Below are positions 12,560-22,841 of a stretch of DNA of 64,000 nucleotides, piece after piece. Source of the DNA: Spinacia oleracea (taxonomy: Eukaryota; Streptophyta; Magnoliopsida; Caryophyllales; Amaranthaceae); contig NC_079487.1 in assembly GCF_020520425.1 (NCBI RefSeq), forward strand, positions 109,154,141-109,218,140, read 5' to 3'. The notes under the pieces are model-generated. The model was given only the letters and a program-made list of their open reading frames with translations, was not told the DNA's origin and ran no database searches. A program made the translations under genes and the position numbers. Each line of letters starts with the position of its first letter. Position 1 is the stretch's first letter.

Positions 12560-13933
12560 GATATGAGTGTTTTATATAGAGTTCTACCCCCGTCCCTTAG
12601 TACTTTTATGCATCAAATGAGCTCTTAGGAGCCGTTTTTAGTACTAATCTGTGTTATTGAGTGTGCCTTGAGTTTCAGGATTACTTAGTGAGAAATTGGC
12701 CTTTTGAGGCTCGTTTCATGGTGATATGGGCCACTACACGATCCCGAGGAAGTTCGGGATGACTATCGTCGATATTCGGGAGCCTTAGATGCTTATGGTT
12801 GAGCCCCGGAAGTTAGACTCGGTGTTATGGGCGAAAAATGATGCTTTTTGCAAATTGCCCTTTGAGCGGAGGGCGGAATGAGAAGACCGGGAGAAGAAAA
12901 AGGAATCTGGAGCTTTCAACACGCGCCCGATCGGGCGATCATTCTGGGCGCTGTTCTGGGCATTTTGCAACCGCCCGATCGGGCGGAATTTGGCCCGATC
13001 GGGCCGACTATCGAGCAGAATGCCCGATCGGGCAACCTTTCGCCCGATCGGGCGACGTCAACCTGATGCGGTTTTTCGCGTGCTTTGTTTCCGGTTTTGG
13101 GCTATATTTTGGACAACCTATAAATACTAGCCCCTTTTATTTTTCGGGAGATATTATTTCCCTTAGTCTAAACACTTAGTTTATTTCTCTTACTTAGTAT
13201 TCTCTCAATTTGTTTCAACACTTAGTTTTTAATTTCAATCAAAATTTAAGCTTTCATTATTCGTTGTTCTTCATTTAGGTATTGATTCTTACTTTGATTT
13301 ATTATTTTGCTTTAATCATGTTTTCAATAGTATTAATTGCTTTGTTTGTTGTTAATATGAGTGAGTAGTCAATTACCTAGGGTTTGGGGATCCATGAATT
13401 AATATGAAGGGATGATTGAATGTTGATTGATTGTTGGTATTATGGTTAATTCCTATTGATTGGTTTTATTTACTATGCAATTAGATTTGTGCAGGTTTAA
13501 TTGTATTAGTCAAGCAATATCAAGTTAAGATTCGAGAGATGCAGTTTGATGTTTGGGCTTGTGTCAATAGGTATAATTGGAATTAATACATAGCGAGAGC
13601 CCGTTAATTCTGAGTCTATGATTAGTATCGATTCGAGAGAGCATGCTAGTCTAATTAACTGTTTTATTGATTGTTATCGATTGTTTATCATCCTGGATTG
13701 TTGTTCATTGGTGAACCTATGCCCTAGATCTTTTAATATCTGAATTCCCTTTTGTTTTATTACTGTCGTAGTTTTAATACGATCAACCAAACTCTTGTTC
13801 GCAATAGTCTAGATTTTATTCTTAGTAATAGAAAGAACTGTGTTTCCCTGTGGATTCGATCTTGACTTCCCTTGCTACCTAGCTAGATATTTTAGGTTTA
13901 TCTTTGATTAGGTGATACGACTTAAGCCTGTCA
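12560..13933 (+). repeat. 5' LTR of the Athila-type element
   Basis: The right edge is fixed by the primer site: ...GCCTGTCA precedes AATT and TGGCGCCG. The left edge (TGATATGAGTG) is a proposal based on the TG...CA rule and an LTR length near 1.4 kb; without a partner LTR it cannot be proven. The LTR carries a TATA box at 13118-13126 and, 65-195 bp upstream of it, five perfect GCCCGATCGGGC palindromes starting at 12925, 12973, 12993, 13022 and 13042. Confidence 0.75.
13118..13126 (+). promoter_or_regulatory. TATA box of the LTR promoter
   Basis: CTATAAATA lies in the expected position within an Athila LTR, about 0.8 kb before the LTR end. Transcription would start about 30 bp downstream. 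Confidence 0.6.
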
Positions 13934-13938
13934 AATTT

Positions 13939-13956
13939 TGGCGCCGTTGCCGGGGA
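13939..13956 (+). other. Primer-binding site (tRNA-Asp type)
   Basis: TGGCGCCGTTGCCGGGGA is the well-known plant Athila/Tat primer site, complementary to the 3' end of tRNA-Asp. It starts 5 bp after the LTR end. Confidence 0.9.
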
Positions 13957-14071
13957 AACGGTTTTATTTTCTGTTATTAATTGTTTATTCTAGATTATTG
14001 TTTGTTACTTCTCAAGGAACTCCCGTTCCTTGATATCGGATCTCACGACTGTTTGTTAGTTTTGCTTGTTT

Positions 14072-15342
14072 ATGCCCAGGACTGTAGATACTAGCGATCT
14101 TACTCCATTTGATCCTGAACCTAAACGGACCTTCCGTAGACGGCGTAGATTCATCGAACAGTTGAGAGACTATTCTGACTCTGAATCCGACCATCTGATT
14201 GGCGATCTATTTCACACAGATTCAGAGATAGGTGACGAGACAGTAGAACCAAGGCTTACAGACTATTCTAAGCCAAGTCTGTCTGTGTTTCCCAAGGCGA
14301 TCATGCCTTCTATTGTGGCTGAGAGTTTCAAGATTGAACCCGCATTGATAAATATGATTGAGAGGCACCAATTTGGTGGGGAAGCAGGTGAAGACCCAAA
14401 TCTTCACATTTAATCCTTCATCCAATACTGCTCTACGCCTCTACCATCAAGCAAAAGGGATTGACTCCAGAGCAGATTATGGAGATGCTTTTCTCATTCT
14501 CTCTGAGTGGGAAGGCAAAGTTGTGGATTAACGGACTCAACCGAGCAGCTATAAAAATCACTGATTGGAATTCTCTGGCTCTTGCTTCCTATGTGAAATA
14601 TTTCCCGCCTGAGAAGACAACCCGTCTGAGGAGCTAGATCATTTTTATCACACAACGGGCTGACGAGAGTTTGTTTGAAGTCTGGGAAAGCATGGTCTAC
14701 AACCGTGGTTCTTGATCCAACAGTTTTACAACGGTCTGGGTAACGATTCTAGACTTATTCTGGATTCTGCTGCTAGTGGGAGATTTATGCAACTTCATGT
14801 ATCTAGAGCTTTGGAGGTGATTGAGGAGATGGCTATCCATAATGCCCAATATGGGAATCCTAGAGGCCTTGCTAACAAGGGTGGTAAGCATGAGATGAAT
14901 TATATTGAACAACTTACTGCTCAGCTGACCGCCCTACATTACAAACTTGATAATATGCAAACTACATCATCTCAATCCACCCAACATGCTAGTGTCGCTG
15001 CAATGAGTGCCCAATTCGTGAATGTTTGTGATAGTTGTGGGGTGCAGGGTCACTATGCACAGGAATGTAGGAGCTCTATTGAACAATGTAACGCATTCCA
15101 GTCCTACAAGCAGAATAATCCGTACTCAAATTCTTACAACGAGGGGTATATAAACAATCCCCTACTATCATACAAGAGTACTAATATTCAGAACCCCCAT
15201 TAGGTTCAACACCCCCCACCACCAAAAACAATCATACCAACCGCGGAGTAACTACAACCAAAAGTCTAGTGGACCGCCTGGGTTCCCTAGACAACACACA
15301 TCACCTCCACCACCACAACCTCAACCCACACAGTCTGATCTT
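14072..15342 (+). pseudogene. gag: Athila gag, broken by frameshifts
   Basis: The ATG at 14072 opens an acidic/basic N-terminus (MPRTVDTSDLTPFDPEPKR). The frame runs to 14413, where FGGEAGEDPNLHI marks the start of the retrotransposon gag core. The core continues in other frames (SGKAKLWINGL near 14500, a YNGLGNDSRLILDSAASG stretch near 14730) and includes a CCHC zinc knuckle (CDSCGVQGHYAQEC) near 15027-15068. At least two frame changes and stop codons interrupt it, so no full capsid protein can be made. Confidence 0.8.
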
Positions 15343-16680
15343 ATGCTTGTAGAGATGAGGAACATGATGTTGCAGATGCAGAAGTCTCTGAGTGAAAAGG
15401 ATGCTAAAATTGATGCTCTTGCCGTCCATAACAAGATCATTGATACACAGTTGGCACAAATGGCTACTACTCTTGCAGGGAGACCCCAAGGTCATCTCCC
15501 TTCACAGCCTGAGAATAGAGAGACTGTAAATGCTATCACTTTGCGGAGTGGATATGAGTATGATGGACCACCTATGACTATTGAAGGAAATGTTGAAGCA
15601 TCTGTCAGTGATGTTGTGCTAGAAGAAGGCGAGAAGGTGGTCAAGGAGAAGGAAGCTAGCACAAAGGTAGAAAAGAAAGTTGAGATACAAGTCTCACCTA
15701 TCAAACTTCCCTTCCCTCGCCGCCAGCTTAAGAACAAGCTAGACAAGCAGTTTGGTAAGTTCTTAGAAGTGGTAAAGAACCTGCAGGTAATAGTTCCCTT
15801 CACCGAACTAATTACTCAAGTACCTGCATATGCTAAATACATGAAAGACATCTTGACTAGAAAGAGAGCATTCAGTGAGGTGGGTACTGTTGCATTTACT
15901 GAAGAGTGCAGTGCCTTGCTACAAAATAAATCTCCACCCAAGTTGAAGGACCCTGGGAGTTTCTCTATCCCATGTAACATTGGCAATCTTTTTATTGACA
16001 AAGCTTTATGCGATTTAGGTGCCAGTGTTAGTGTCATGCCCCTATCTATATGCACTAAATTGAACATGGGTGATTTAAAAGTTACCAACATAACTCTACA
16101 AATGGCTGACCGATCTGTAAAATACCCCCTTGGTGTTCTAGAAGACGTGCATGTTAGAGTAGGTAAATTTTTTATTCATGTTGACTTTGTTGTGTTGGAC
16201 ATGGAAGAGGACAGACAGATTCCCATTATATTAGTTAGACCCTTCCTACACACTGCAGGGGCAGTCATTGATGTCAAAAATGGCAAGCTGACTTTAAATG
16301 TGGGGGATGAAAAAGTTACCTTCAATTTAACCCATGTTGTTAAGGGTCCCATGATAGAGGAGTCATGTTGTGGTGTAAATGTGTCTAATGATTATTTTAA
16401 TGATAAACTGACTCACACTACCTCTAACGACTCTTCGGAGAAAGCACATGTTTCGAATTGCTTTGCAGGTGGAGGTGACCTGAGCATCAACTCCTTAGCA
16501 TGGACTCAAAAAAGGGTAAGACTTGATGACTCTGTGACCCAAAAGGCCGAAGACTCTGTCAATGGTGGGCACCGTATTCATGATCGGGGTCGCAATTTTT
16601 CACCTTCTGCGCTACATAGCTCATCCAAGGCAACTGATTCGATACCAGATGGCACCATCTTTGGTGCCCCCAATCGATAA
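15343..16680 (+). CDS. Athila gag C-terminus and aspartic protease ORF
   Basis: This is an open frame of 445 codons. The first part is a coiled, Gln/Met-rich gag tail (MLVEMRNMMLQMQKSL), then a Glu/Lys-rich linker. The protease follows: an IPCNIGNLFIDKALCDLGASVSVMP segment holds the DLGA active site (the Athila variant of D-T/S-G-A), and IPIILVRPFLHTAGAVIDV holds the second conserved loop. The frame ends at 16680 without entering reverse transcriptase. ATG 15343 may not be a true start, because the frame continues gag. It would process gag only if gag were intact. Confidence 0.75.
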   Translation: MLVEMRNMMLQMQKSLSEKDAKIDALAVHNKIIDTQLAQMATTLAGRPQGHLPSQPENRETVNAITLRSGYEYDGPPMTIEGNVEASVSDVVLEEGEKVVKEKEASTKVEKKVEIQVSPIKLPFPRRQLKNKLDKQFGKFLEVVKNLQVIVPFTELITQVPAYAKYMKDILTRKRAFSEVGTVAFTEECSALLQNKSPPKLKDPGSFSIPCNIGNLFIDKALCDLGASVSVMPLSICTKLNMGDLKVTNITLQMADRSVKYPLGVLEDVHVRVGKFFIHVDFVVLDMEEDRQIPIILVRPFLHTAGAVIDVKNGKLTLNVGDEKVTFNLTHVVKGPMIEESCCGVNVSNDYFNDKLTHTTSNDSSEKAHVSNCFAGGGDLSINSLAWTQKRVRLDDSVTQKAEDSVNGGHRIHDRGRNFSPSALHSSSKATDSIPDGTIFGAPNR

Positions 16681-17607
16681 TTTGTCATAACCCTTATCCC
16701 CTTTTCGTTTCTGCACCGTAAATTGGGATTGTGTAATTGGGACATTGCATCAATCTAGCTTGGGGATGAGTACTTCACTATCCATTTACCGCTTTTTAGT
16801 GTTCTCTATTTTTCTTTTTTTTTCTTTTTTTTTCTTTTGTGTGTTTTTAGTGTAATTCTTTTCTTTGGTGTGTGTTTTAGTGTAGTTTATGGTATTGGAG
16901 GGGTGAGAAGAGGAAATTTTACTGTATGGGTGTTTAGTAGTGTGCAGGTCTAAGGCTCCAAGTTCGAAAAGCTTAAACGGAGTACTTTGCAAACCGCCCG
17001 GTGGAGATCGGGTGAGGCTTGCCCGATCCGGCGCGTACTGAAAGAAGAAAAGAAGTCCACAATCGCCCGACCGGGCGAATGTTGCCCGATCGACCTGTTT
17101 GGCGAGTAAAATGCCCGATCGGGAGAATTTCCGCTCGATCGGGCGATTGGTGATGACGTCACTTGGATGTTCGAGGATGAAATCTGGGTTGGAGAAGATG
17201 TTCTGGCAGCTTTTTGCAATAGCCCGATCCGGATCGGGCGAGGTCCGCCCGATTGGGCGCGCATCAATTGATTCGAAATGTTCTTATTTCGCCCGATCAG
17301 GCAGTGGGGCGGGTCGCGATTTTCACGGGTCTTAAGCCACGGTTCTCCTTCCTCCTTTCATTCTATTCTTCATCTTCATCTCCAATTCTCTCTCTTCCTC
17401 CATTAAACCCCAAACACCAAAACCTTCACACCCTCATAACTCCTTCATTCCTCCACCAAATTCATAACACTTTACATCAAACTCATCCTCTCACCACCCT
17501 CTACAACCTCCACCCATTTAATTTCATCTTCCTCCACTCTCCATAAAAAACCCAATTTTCTCCAAAAACCCCAAAAATCACAAAAACTCAGATCTTCACC
17601 TTTTACC
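16681..17607 (+). repeat. Athila non-coding region with degenerate GCCCGATCGGGC copies
   Basis: After the protease stop comes a pyrimidine- and T-rich stretch (16800-16870). From 16995 to 17310 there are about seven imperfect versions of the palindrome seen perfect in the LTR, for example CGCCCGACCGGGCG, TGCCCGATCGGGAG, CGCTCGATCGGGCG and CGCCCGATTGGGCG. The remaining 17340-17600 is CT/AC-rich leader-like sequence before the 3' ORF. No splice sites were tested. Confidence 0.65.
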
Positions 17608-17886
17608 ATGACTAACCGACCCAAGAGGACTTGCACCATCACAGCAAGGAACCAACAAGAGACTTCCACAAGCCAGGCTCGTCAGCCATCACCATCACCG
17701 CCGCCGCCCCAGTTCGAATCTGACCCGGACTTTCCGGGAATCATCATTACTACGGAGTGGCAACGGGATAGACTCGCCCACCTCAAAAAGAGGAAGGTAT
17801 TCCTACTCGATTTATTTGTCAGAAATCATTGCATGAGATGGGAATTGAAACTGATGTAAAAAGGGTGTTCAAATCCAGACAACCTA
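17608..17886 (+). pseudogene. Athila 3' ORF fragment (env-like position), broken
   Basis: The ATG at 17608 opens a Thr/Ser/Pro-rich N-terminus (MTNRPKRTCTITARNQQET), a PSPSPPPPQF stretch and a conserved-looking segment ending in LKKRKV. A frameshift near 17797 moves the reading into the next frame, and the sequence is lost at the junction near 17890. In Athila elements an ORF in this place has been called env-like. No function can be assigned to this fragment. Confidence 0.5.
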
Positions 17887-17889
17887 GAT

Positions 17890-20838
17890 TGTGTCAAAGG
17901 AGATGATCCCGTCAAGTCATCACACACATCACAGTCCCGATCCCAATAGTAGAGCAACACGTCCACTGGTCGGAGAGCTCCATCGTTCCCTCCAGATAGA
18001 CCAATATCAACCTCTTTCCGCGCCAAGATCCCAGACCAATAACAAACATCAACAAAGGTATCCCAAACCACATTGTGCCGATGTTTAATACCCACGATGC
18101 CGGCACATGACACCGCATGATCACCAAAGATGTCTCCCAAAAACACCCTGGAGCAAGCAGAACATGGAGCCGTAACAAAGAACAAAGGAACCCCCAACCG
18201 GTAACACAACACACATCGGTAAGCCTTAGTATTCATCATCTGTCTCAAACCTGATATGGGGACTGCACGAAGCCAAGAAGAGGTGTGATCTCCCTGCTGC
18301 GATTTCCACAACGCCAACTGTCGAGAAGATAAAGAGAAGGTGGATTCTGCAGATGTGGTAACCTTTGTGAAATACATATCTGGCAATTTCTTCATGAGTT
18401 TATGGGCAGCAACCTCACTAGGGTTTCTCAGAATGTCATACTCCACCGTTCTACTAAATAGACTCAACGCATCTTCAAATGCTCGACAAGGACCAACAAT
18501 ATCAGCATGCCGTAGAAGCTTTGTCTGCAAACCAAAAGACTGCAATCGAGAAGCAAGAAAAGCATAATGACGAACATCACCTGCGGAATAAACACCAAGT
18601 CCGCCAAAACAAAAAGGTAAGGTGGCAAGTCGCCACTGCCAATCGCGAAAGCCAGGCCCCGAAGCAGTAACAATACGCTCCAAGGAAGATCGAAGAGTCT
18701 CATAGAAAGTGCGCCGAGCCGCCTCAAAAATACCAGGAGGAAAAGTACGCAAAGCAAAGTAGAGTTTAGAAACTTCGGTACATGCCCTAAGTAACAATAG
18801 CTCACACTGAGAATCACCAAACTGAGCAACCTTATCCATAAGCCTAATGGTCTTGGTCATCCTCTGCATCACAAGCTCACCACTGAAAACTGGTTTGGAA
18901 CTAGCGGGACCACCAAGAAACTTAACAACATGCAAAGGACGAGCAATGTTAGGGTGAAATACTCTCACAAGCCTGCTTCGAGGGCCCTCTGTAGGCCAAA
19001 AAAACCTCGGTCTTCTCCACGTTAAGATGTAACCCGAGACAAGGCATGTCCTCCATAATCAACTGCAGAACCTTCCCCACCACCAAGGTGTCACCAATAA
19101 TAGCGTCGTCATCCAAATATCATGCCCGAAGGCATACATCAAAAGCGTCCCTGATTTTACAGATCAGGGGTTGTAAAACCAAAGCAGAGAGCAGAGGACC
19201 AAGGGGATCACCCTGCTGCACCCCCTGAGACGACCATAACGTGTGCTCCCCATAATACAATCTGGCTGGAGTAGAGTAGCAGAATTCAACCCATCGCGAA
19301 ATGCCCGGACAACGAAGGTGAACTTCACGTAACATAGCCCCTCGATCAACTAAATTGAAGGAATTTTGAAAATCCACCAACAACATTGAAAGACCCACAT
19401 CAGAACCCCGATTCTCAATCAACCGGTTCACAACATGAAGAATTTCCTCACCACCCGCAGATGCCCCGACACCAAATTGAAGACCATCAAAATAACTTCC
19501 CAAAAACGGACCAACTATAACAGCACCAACCTTCGAAACCAGACATCACCAAACAGTACCCACAACAATGGGACAAATACCACCACCGGGCTTGACAAGA
19601 GGTGTGAGGGGAGCACTAGCAACATACTCTCCCAAACGCATAGGACATTTCACAACTAAAAAGATATTAACCACCCAAGAAATGGAGTCAACTAACTCAT
19701 CTGAAACAGCCACAACAACACCACTCAAACAATCCATAAGGTGCTGAGCTCGCAAATCGTCCCTCCCACAAGATGTGCCACGTGGAAAACTCCTAATCCG
19801 GTCCAAAACAACAGCAGAAGTAGCCATGAGATGATGGTGATCAACATGAATATCAGGCAAGGACGGAGCTGGAGAAGAAGGGTGTTTTAACTGTAAATCC
19901 GCAAGAGTGGCCTTATTATAAGGCGCAACGCCAGAAGAAGAAAGAACACGAACTGCAGCAATGTAATGGCCATCAAAAAATCTTCCTACGACACTGCTTG
20001 ATATTACACTCTGAAAAATCAAGATCCTCATCAGCATCCATCAAAGTAGGGGATCCAGCTGCCAAAGCTTCCCGCAAAAGCAACATACTACCACCCGACT
20101 CACTCCAAGTACGAATAGCATTAGCAATTCTCTCTTCCTGTCGTTGCCGCCTAACGGCATATGAGCACCCGCGATTACTCCTCGGACTAAAGTTCCTAAG
20201 GATACAAAGAGGCAACACGAGAAGACTAACCCAACAAGAGATATCGTCAGGCTTGCAAATCACCTTATCAAGCGCGCCTTTCAATACCCGGGAAAAACCC
20301 AAACGATATTTAGGAGGGATGGATTTCACAGTGCAAAGACGTGTAGAAAGCAATCTATCAAGAAGAGTGACGGTAAAACCACAATCCTGTTCTTGCACCG
20401 TAGTATCCATGTGAACATCAGATGCAAGTGACGGTTTAGAAAGACCATAGATAAAAAAAATCGAACAACACCATCCCCAACATCAGTCAGAGCCACAAAA
20501 TCAGCACCATGACGACATTTAGAATGAAGAGAATGCGTCTTAAAATAATCCCCACAAAGCCAAATCCCCATAGAGCGGAAGGTCAACTCAGCCTCAGTAA
20601 AAATAGCCAAGTCAGTGGTTAGAGAATGTCGTGTGAATACTTGGAAATCAACCTTACAATGACGATCACGAAGATGAGTTATCAAAGAGCTCTTAGTAAG
20701 TCCATTCCCCCCGTCATCTTGACACCCATTAAGACCCATAAACGGACAATGAAAACGCATGACATCTGCAGGCATTATGGACAAATGGACAAAAGGACAA
20801 TGGATTTTGAACTCCAACACCACTTCCAATCGCCACAC
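17890..20838 (-). pseudogene. Non-LTR retrotransposon protein (ZF-RT-RLE architecture), decayed
   Basis: Read on the minus strand. 20838-20450 has a C2H2-like N-terminal finger (FHC-x6-NGC ... HLRDRHC). 20410-19973 is a linker. 20037-19546 contains GTSCGRDDLRAQHLMD and APLTPLVKPGGG. 19503-19120 holds RT core motifs VDFQNSFNLVDR and GVQQGDPLGPLL. The YLDDD catalytic box follows directly after an in-frame stop (19120-19122). 18968-17890 is the thumb and C-terminus, with a CSAC-x11-HAVSC cluster, an HRHN pair, then RPVDVLLYYWDRD and DLTGSSP. That C-terminal order resembles the CCHC plus PD-D/E-x-K nuclease of R2/NeSL/Utopia-type elements, not the N-terminal APE nuclease of plant L1. At least four frameshifts make it non-functional. 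The C-terminus is cut at about 17890 against Athila sequence. Confidence 0.7.
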
Positions 20839-21546
20839 AATACAACCACACTATGCATCCACACCACTCAATAATGGCCACCACAACAACACCAAAAAGC
20901 AACACCAACGCACCCACGTTACTCACAACACACAAGCTGCCGCTGCCGGCCAATACTCCACACTACCGAAGAACTCCAAACTGCCGGAAACTGAACGCCT
21001 GAATCTGAAACTGAACGCACGAAACTGCCGGAAACTGAACGCCGAAACCTGAAACTGATTTCGTCACAAACTGCCCAAAAACTGCCCTATAGCTGGCACA
21101 CTTGAAGCCTATATGGCCGCCGCCTGTACCACCGAAAAACGCCCGAAAACCCCTACCAGAATAACCGCTTGAAAAATCGCTTGAAATTCTAGAGTTCCAC
21201 CGAAAAACCTCTTGAAAAACCACCCGGAACCGCCTGCAATCACCTGAAACCGTCGAAACCTGCGTCGTTTAACCGCCTGTATCCACCCGAATCCTTCGTC
21301 GGAACAACTAACGCCGATCAAACAAACACGAACCTGATCAAACAAACAATGTGGAAACTACACCCTGCTCACGAAATTAAACACCACCGCTTGAACCTGA
21401 ATACCGTGGTCAATCCTGATCACCGACGCCTGACCCTGGACACCGTCGCCTGATCCTTGACCACCGACGCCTGACCCAGTCCCCCGGATTATGGACGTTG
21501 AAGATGCCCTAAACTCCCATAATCGCACCCTAATCGCCTAATAAAG
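20839..21546 (-). mobile_element. 5' leader of the non-LTR element
   Basis: This is GC-richer than its surroundings and lacks a coding ORF of recognisable type on either strand. 20950-21260 repeats CTGAAACTGAACGC- and ACCGCCTG-like phrases. 21405-21480 has a short tandem repeat of about 21-25 bp built on ACCGACGCCTGACCCTGGAC. The position, just upstream of the zinc-finger ORF and ending at the ATT microsatellite, suggests the 5' UTR and promoter of the element, but the left and right limits are inferred. Confidence 0.45.
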
Positions 21547-21547
21547 G

Positions 21548-21624
<77 letters not shown>

Positions 21625-21648
21625 AAATCAAATGCTAACAAAGTCAAA

Positions 21649-21735
<87 letters not shown>

Positions 21736-21770
21736 TATTATTATTATTATTACTATTATTATTTATTACG
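21547..21770. repeat. (ATT)n microsatellite, two blocks
   Basis: There is a near-pure TTA/ATT run from about 21549 to 21621, a 28-bp interruption (AAAAATCAAATGCTAACAAA...), then a second run from about 21649 to 21765 with a few ATT to ACT changes. It abuts the 5' side of the non-LTR element. Confidence 0.95.
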
Positions 21771-22003
21771 AGTATTTATTGTTCCCTCCGTCCCTTAATA
21801 CTCGCACCGGTTTGACCGGTGCGGAGTTTAAGACACTTAAATTGACTTATTAATTTAATGGGTGGTATTTGATAGTGGGGTTATTTTTCTAATATAGTTA
21901 GTGGGAAATGTGTAAGGAGGTAATGGGGGTGTGAATTTCTAAATGATTTTTTTGTAAGAGGTGGGTTAGTAGGTAAGTCTGAGAAATAATATAATACGGA
22001 GTA

Positions 22004-22583
22004 CTAGATTAGATCTCGTGCATGCACGGATTATGAACAATTTTTAACAAAATATTTAACCGAATATCCCCAAACTACTGCATAATTGTAAAATTTTGAA
22101 TATACTCTTTTAATTGTATTCATATAATATGAATATTATATGTGTAATATGCTAATGTGATTATTATATCGAGTAAATATGTTTTTCATATTAACATTAC
22201 CGATTTGACTAAAACATTACCAAAAAATATTTAGCAAAATTATTATTACGTACTCCCTCTGTTCCATAATGTTCCTCATGTTTACTATTCATATGGTCAA
22301 ATTTTAAAAACTTTGACCGTAATTAATAGTATGATTAAGAGCATAAATATTAACTTGTGGTATATCATTGGATTCGTTTCAATATAAATTTTCTAAATAT
22401 AATTTTTTTATAACTTTTACTAATGCGAAATTAAAACTATTAAAGGTCAAAGTAGTGCATTGGAGACCGCACATAATGGAAAAGTGAGGAACATTATGGA
22501 ACGGAGGGAGTAGTATCTATTAAATCCATAATTTATAAACTAATATTTTTTCATAAATAAATACTTTATAAAAAGGATAGAGA
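22004..22583 (-). mobile_element. Small non-autonomous Helitron, minus strand
   Basis: On the minus strand the 3' end reads ...CCGTGCATGCACG AGATCTAAT CTAG followed by T. That is a perfect 12-bp palindrome (22017-22028) about 10 bp before a CTAG terminus, the Helitron 3' signature. The proposed 5' end is TCTCTATCCTTTTTATAAAG at 22583, similar to the TCTCTATTATATAAG ends at 22842 and 24892. The flanking base there is not the expected A, so the 5' end is less certain. It is inserted in the outer Stowaway. Confidence 0.55.
22253..22510. mobile_element. Inner Stowaway MITE
   Basis: The termini CTCCCTCTGTTCCATAATGT and the inverse of ...ACATTATGGAACGGAGGGAG pair over about 28 bp and are flanked by TA on both sides. 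It is 258 bp with no coding content. It lies inside the small Helitron. Confidence 0.9.
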
Positions 22584-22841
22584 ATTAAAAATAAAATAAA
22601 ACAGATTTTTTTAGGAAAAATGATTTTTGGAGGGAAAATTTTGCACCAGGAAATGACACGTGTCATTCCTGGTGTCTGTTTTAGTATAAAGTAATAGATG
22701 GTAAAAAAATTCCATTCATAGAAGAAGTGCAAGTATTAAGGGACGACCCGAAAAGAAAAGTGGTGCGAGTATTAAAGGACGGAGGGAGTATTTATTACTT
22801 ATTTCAATTAAGTTCAGCTCAAAGAAGCAGGACCTAATACA

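Larger units (their letters stand above)
12560..17890 (+). mobile_element. Athila-type Ty3 LTR retrotransposon, truncated, no polymerase
   Basis: Order seen: LTR (about 12560-13933), primer-binding site (13939-13956), broken gag with zinc knuckle, retropepsin-like protease ORF to 16680, a non-coding stretch with degenerate GCCCGATCGGGC palindromes, and the start of a 3' ORF at 17608. No reverse transcriptase, RNase H or integrase is present between protease and 3' ORF, and no second LTR is found. The element stops at about 17890, where a minus-strand non-LTR element begins. The primer site and the DLGASV protease type point to the Athila/Tat branch. Either this was a gag-protease non-autonomous family, or pol was deleted from this copy. 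Confidence 0.85.
21783..22788. mobile_element. Outer Stowaway-like MITE, interrupted
   Basis: The left terminus TTCCCTCCGTCCCTTAATAC and the inverted right terminus CTCCCTCCGTCCTTTAATAC (read on the minus strand, ending at 22788) match over more than 25 bp, and TA follows the right end. The original element, without insertions, would be about 425 bp; it is split by a Helitron at 22004-22583. Confidence 0.75.

Noticed and set aside
12838-13179. Arg/Ser/Gly-rich frames with ARSGD and PDRA repeats
   Set aside because: They come from the GCCCGATCGGGC palindromes of the Athila LTR, not a gene.
20998-21345. Frames in the GC-rich leader of the non-LTR element
   Set aside because: There is no recognisable domain, the composition follows short repeats, and no continuity with the zinc-finger frame was found.
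21632-21853. Poly-Ile frame
   Set aside because: It is a translation of the ATT microsatellite and the start of a MITE.
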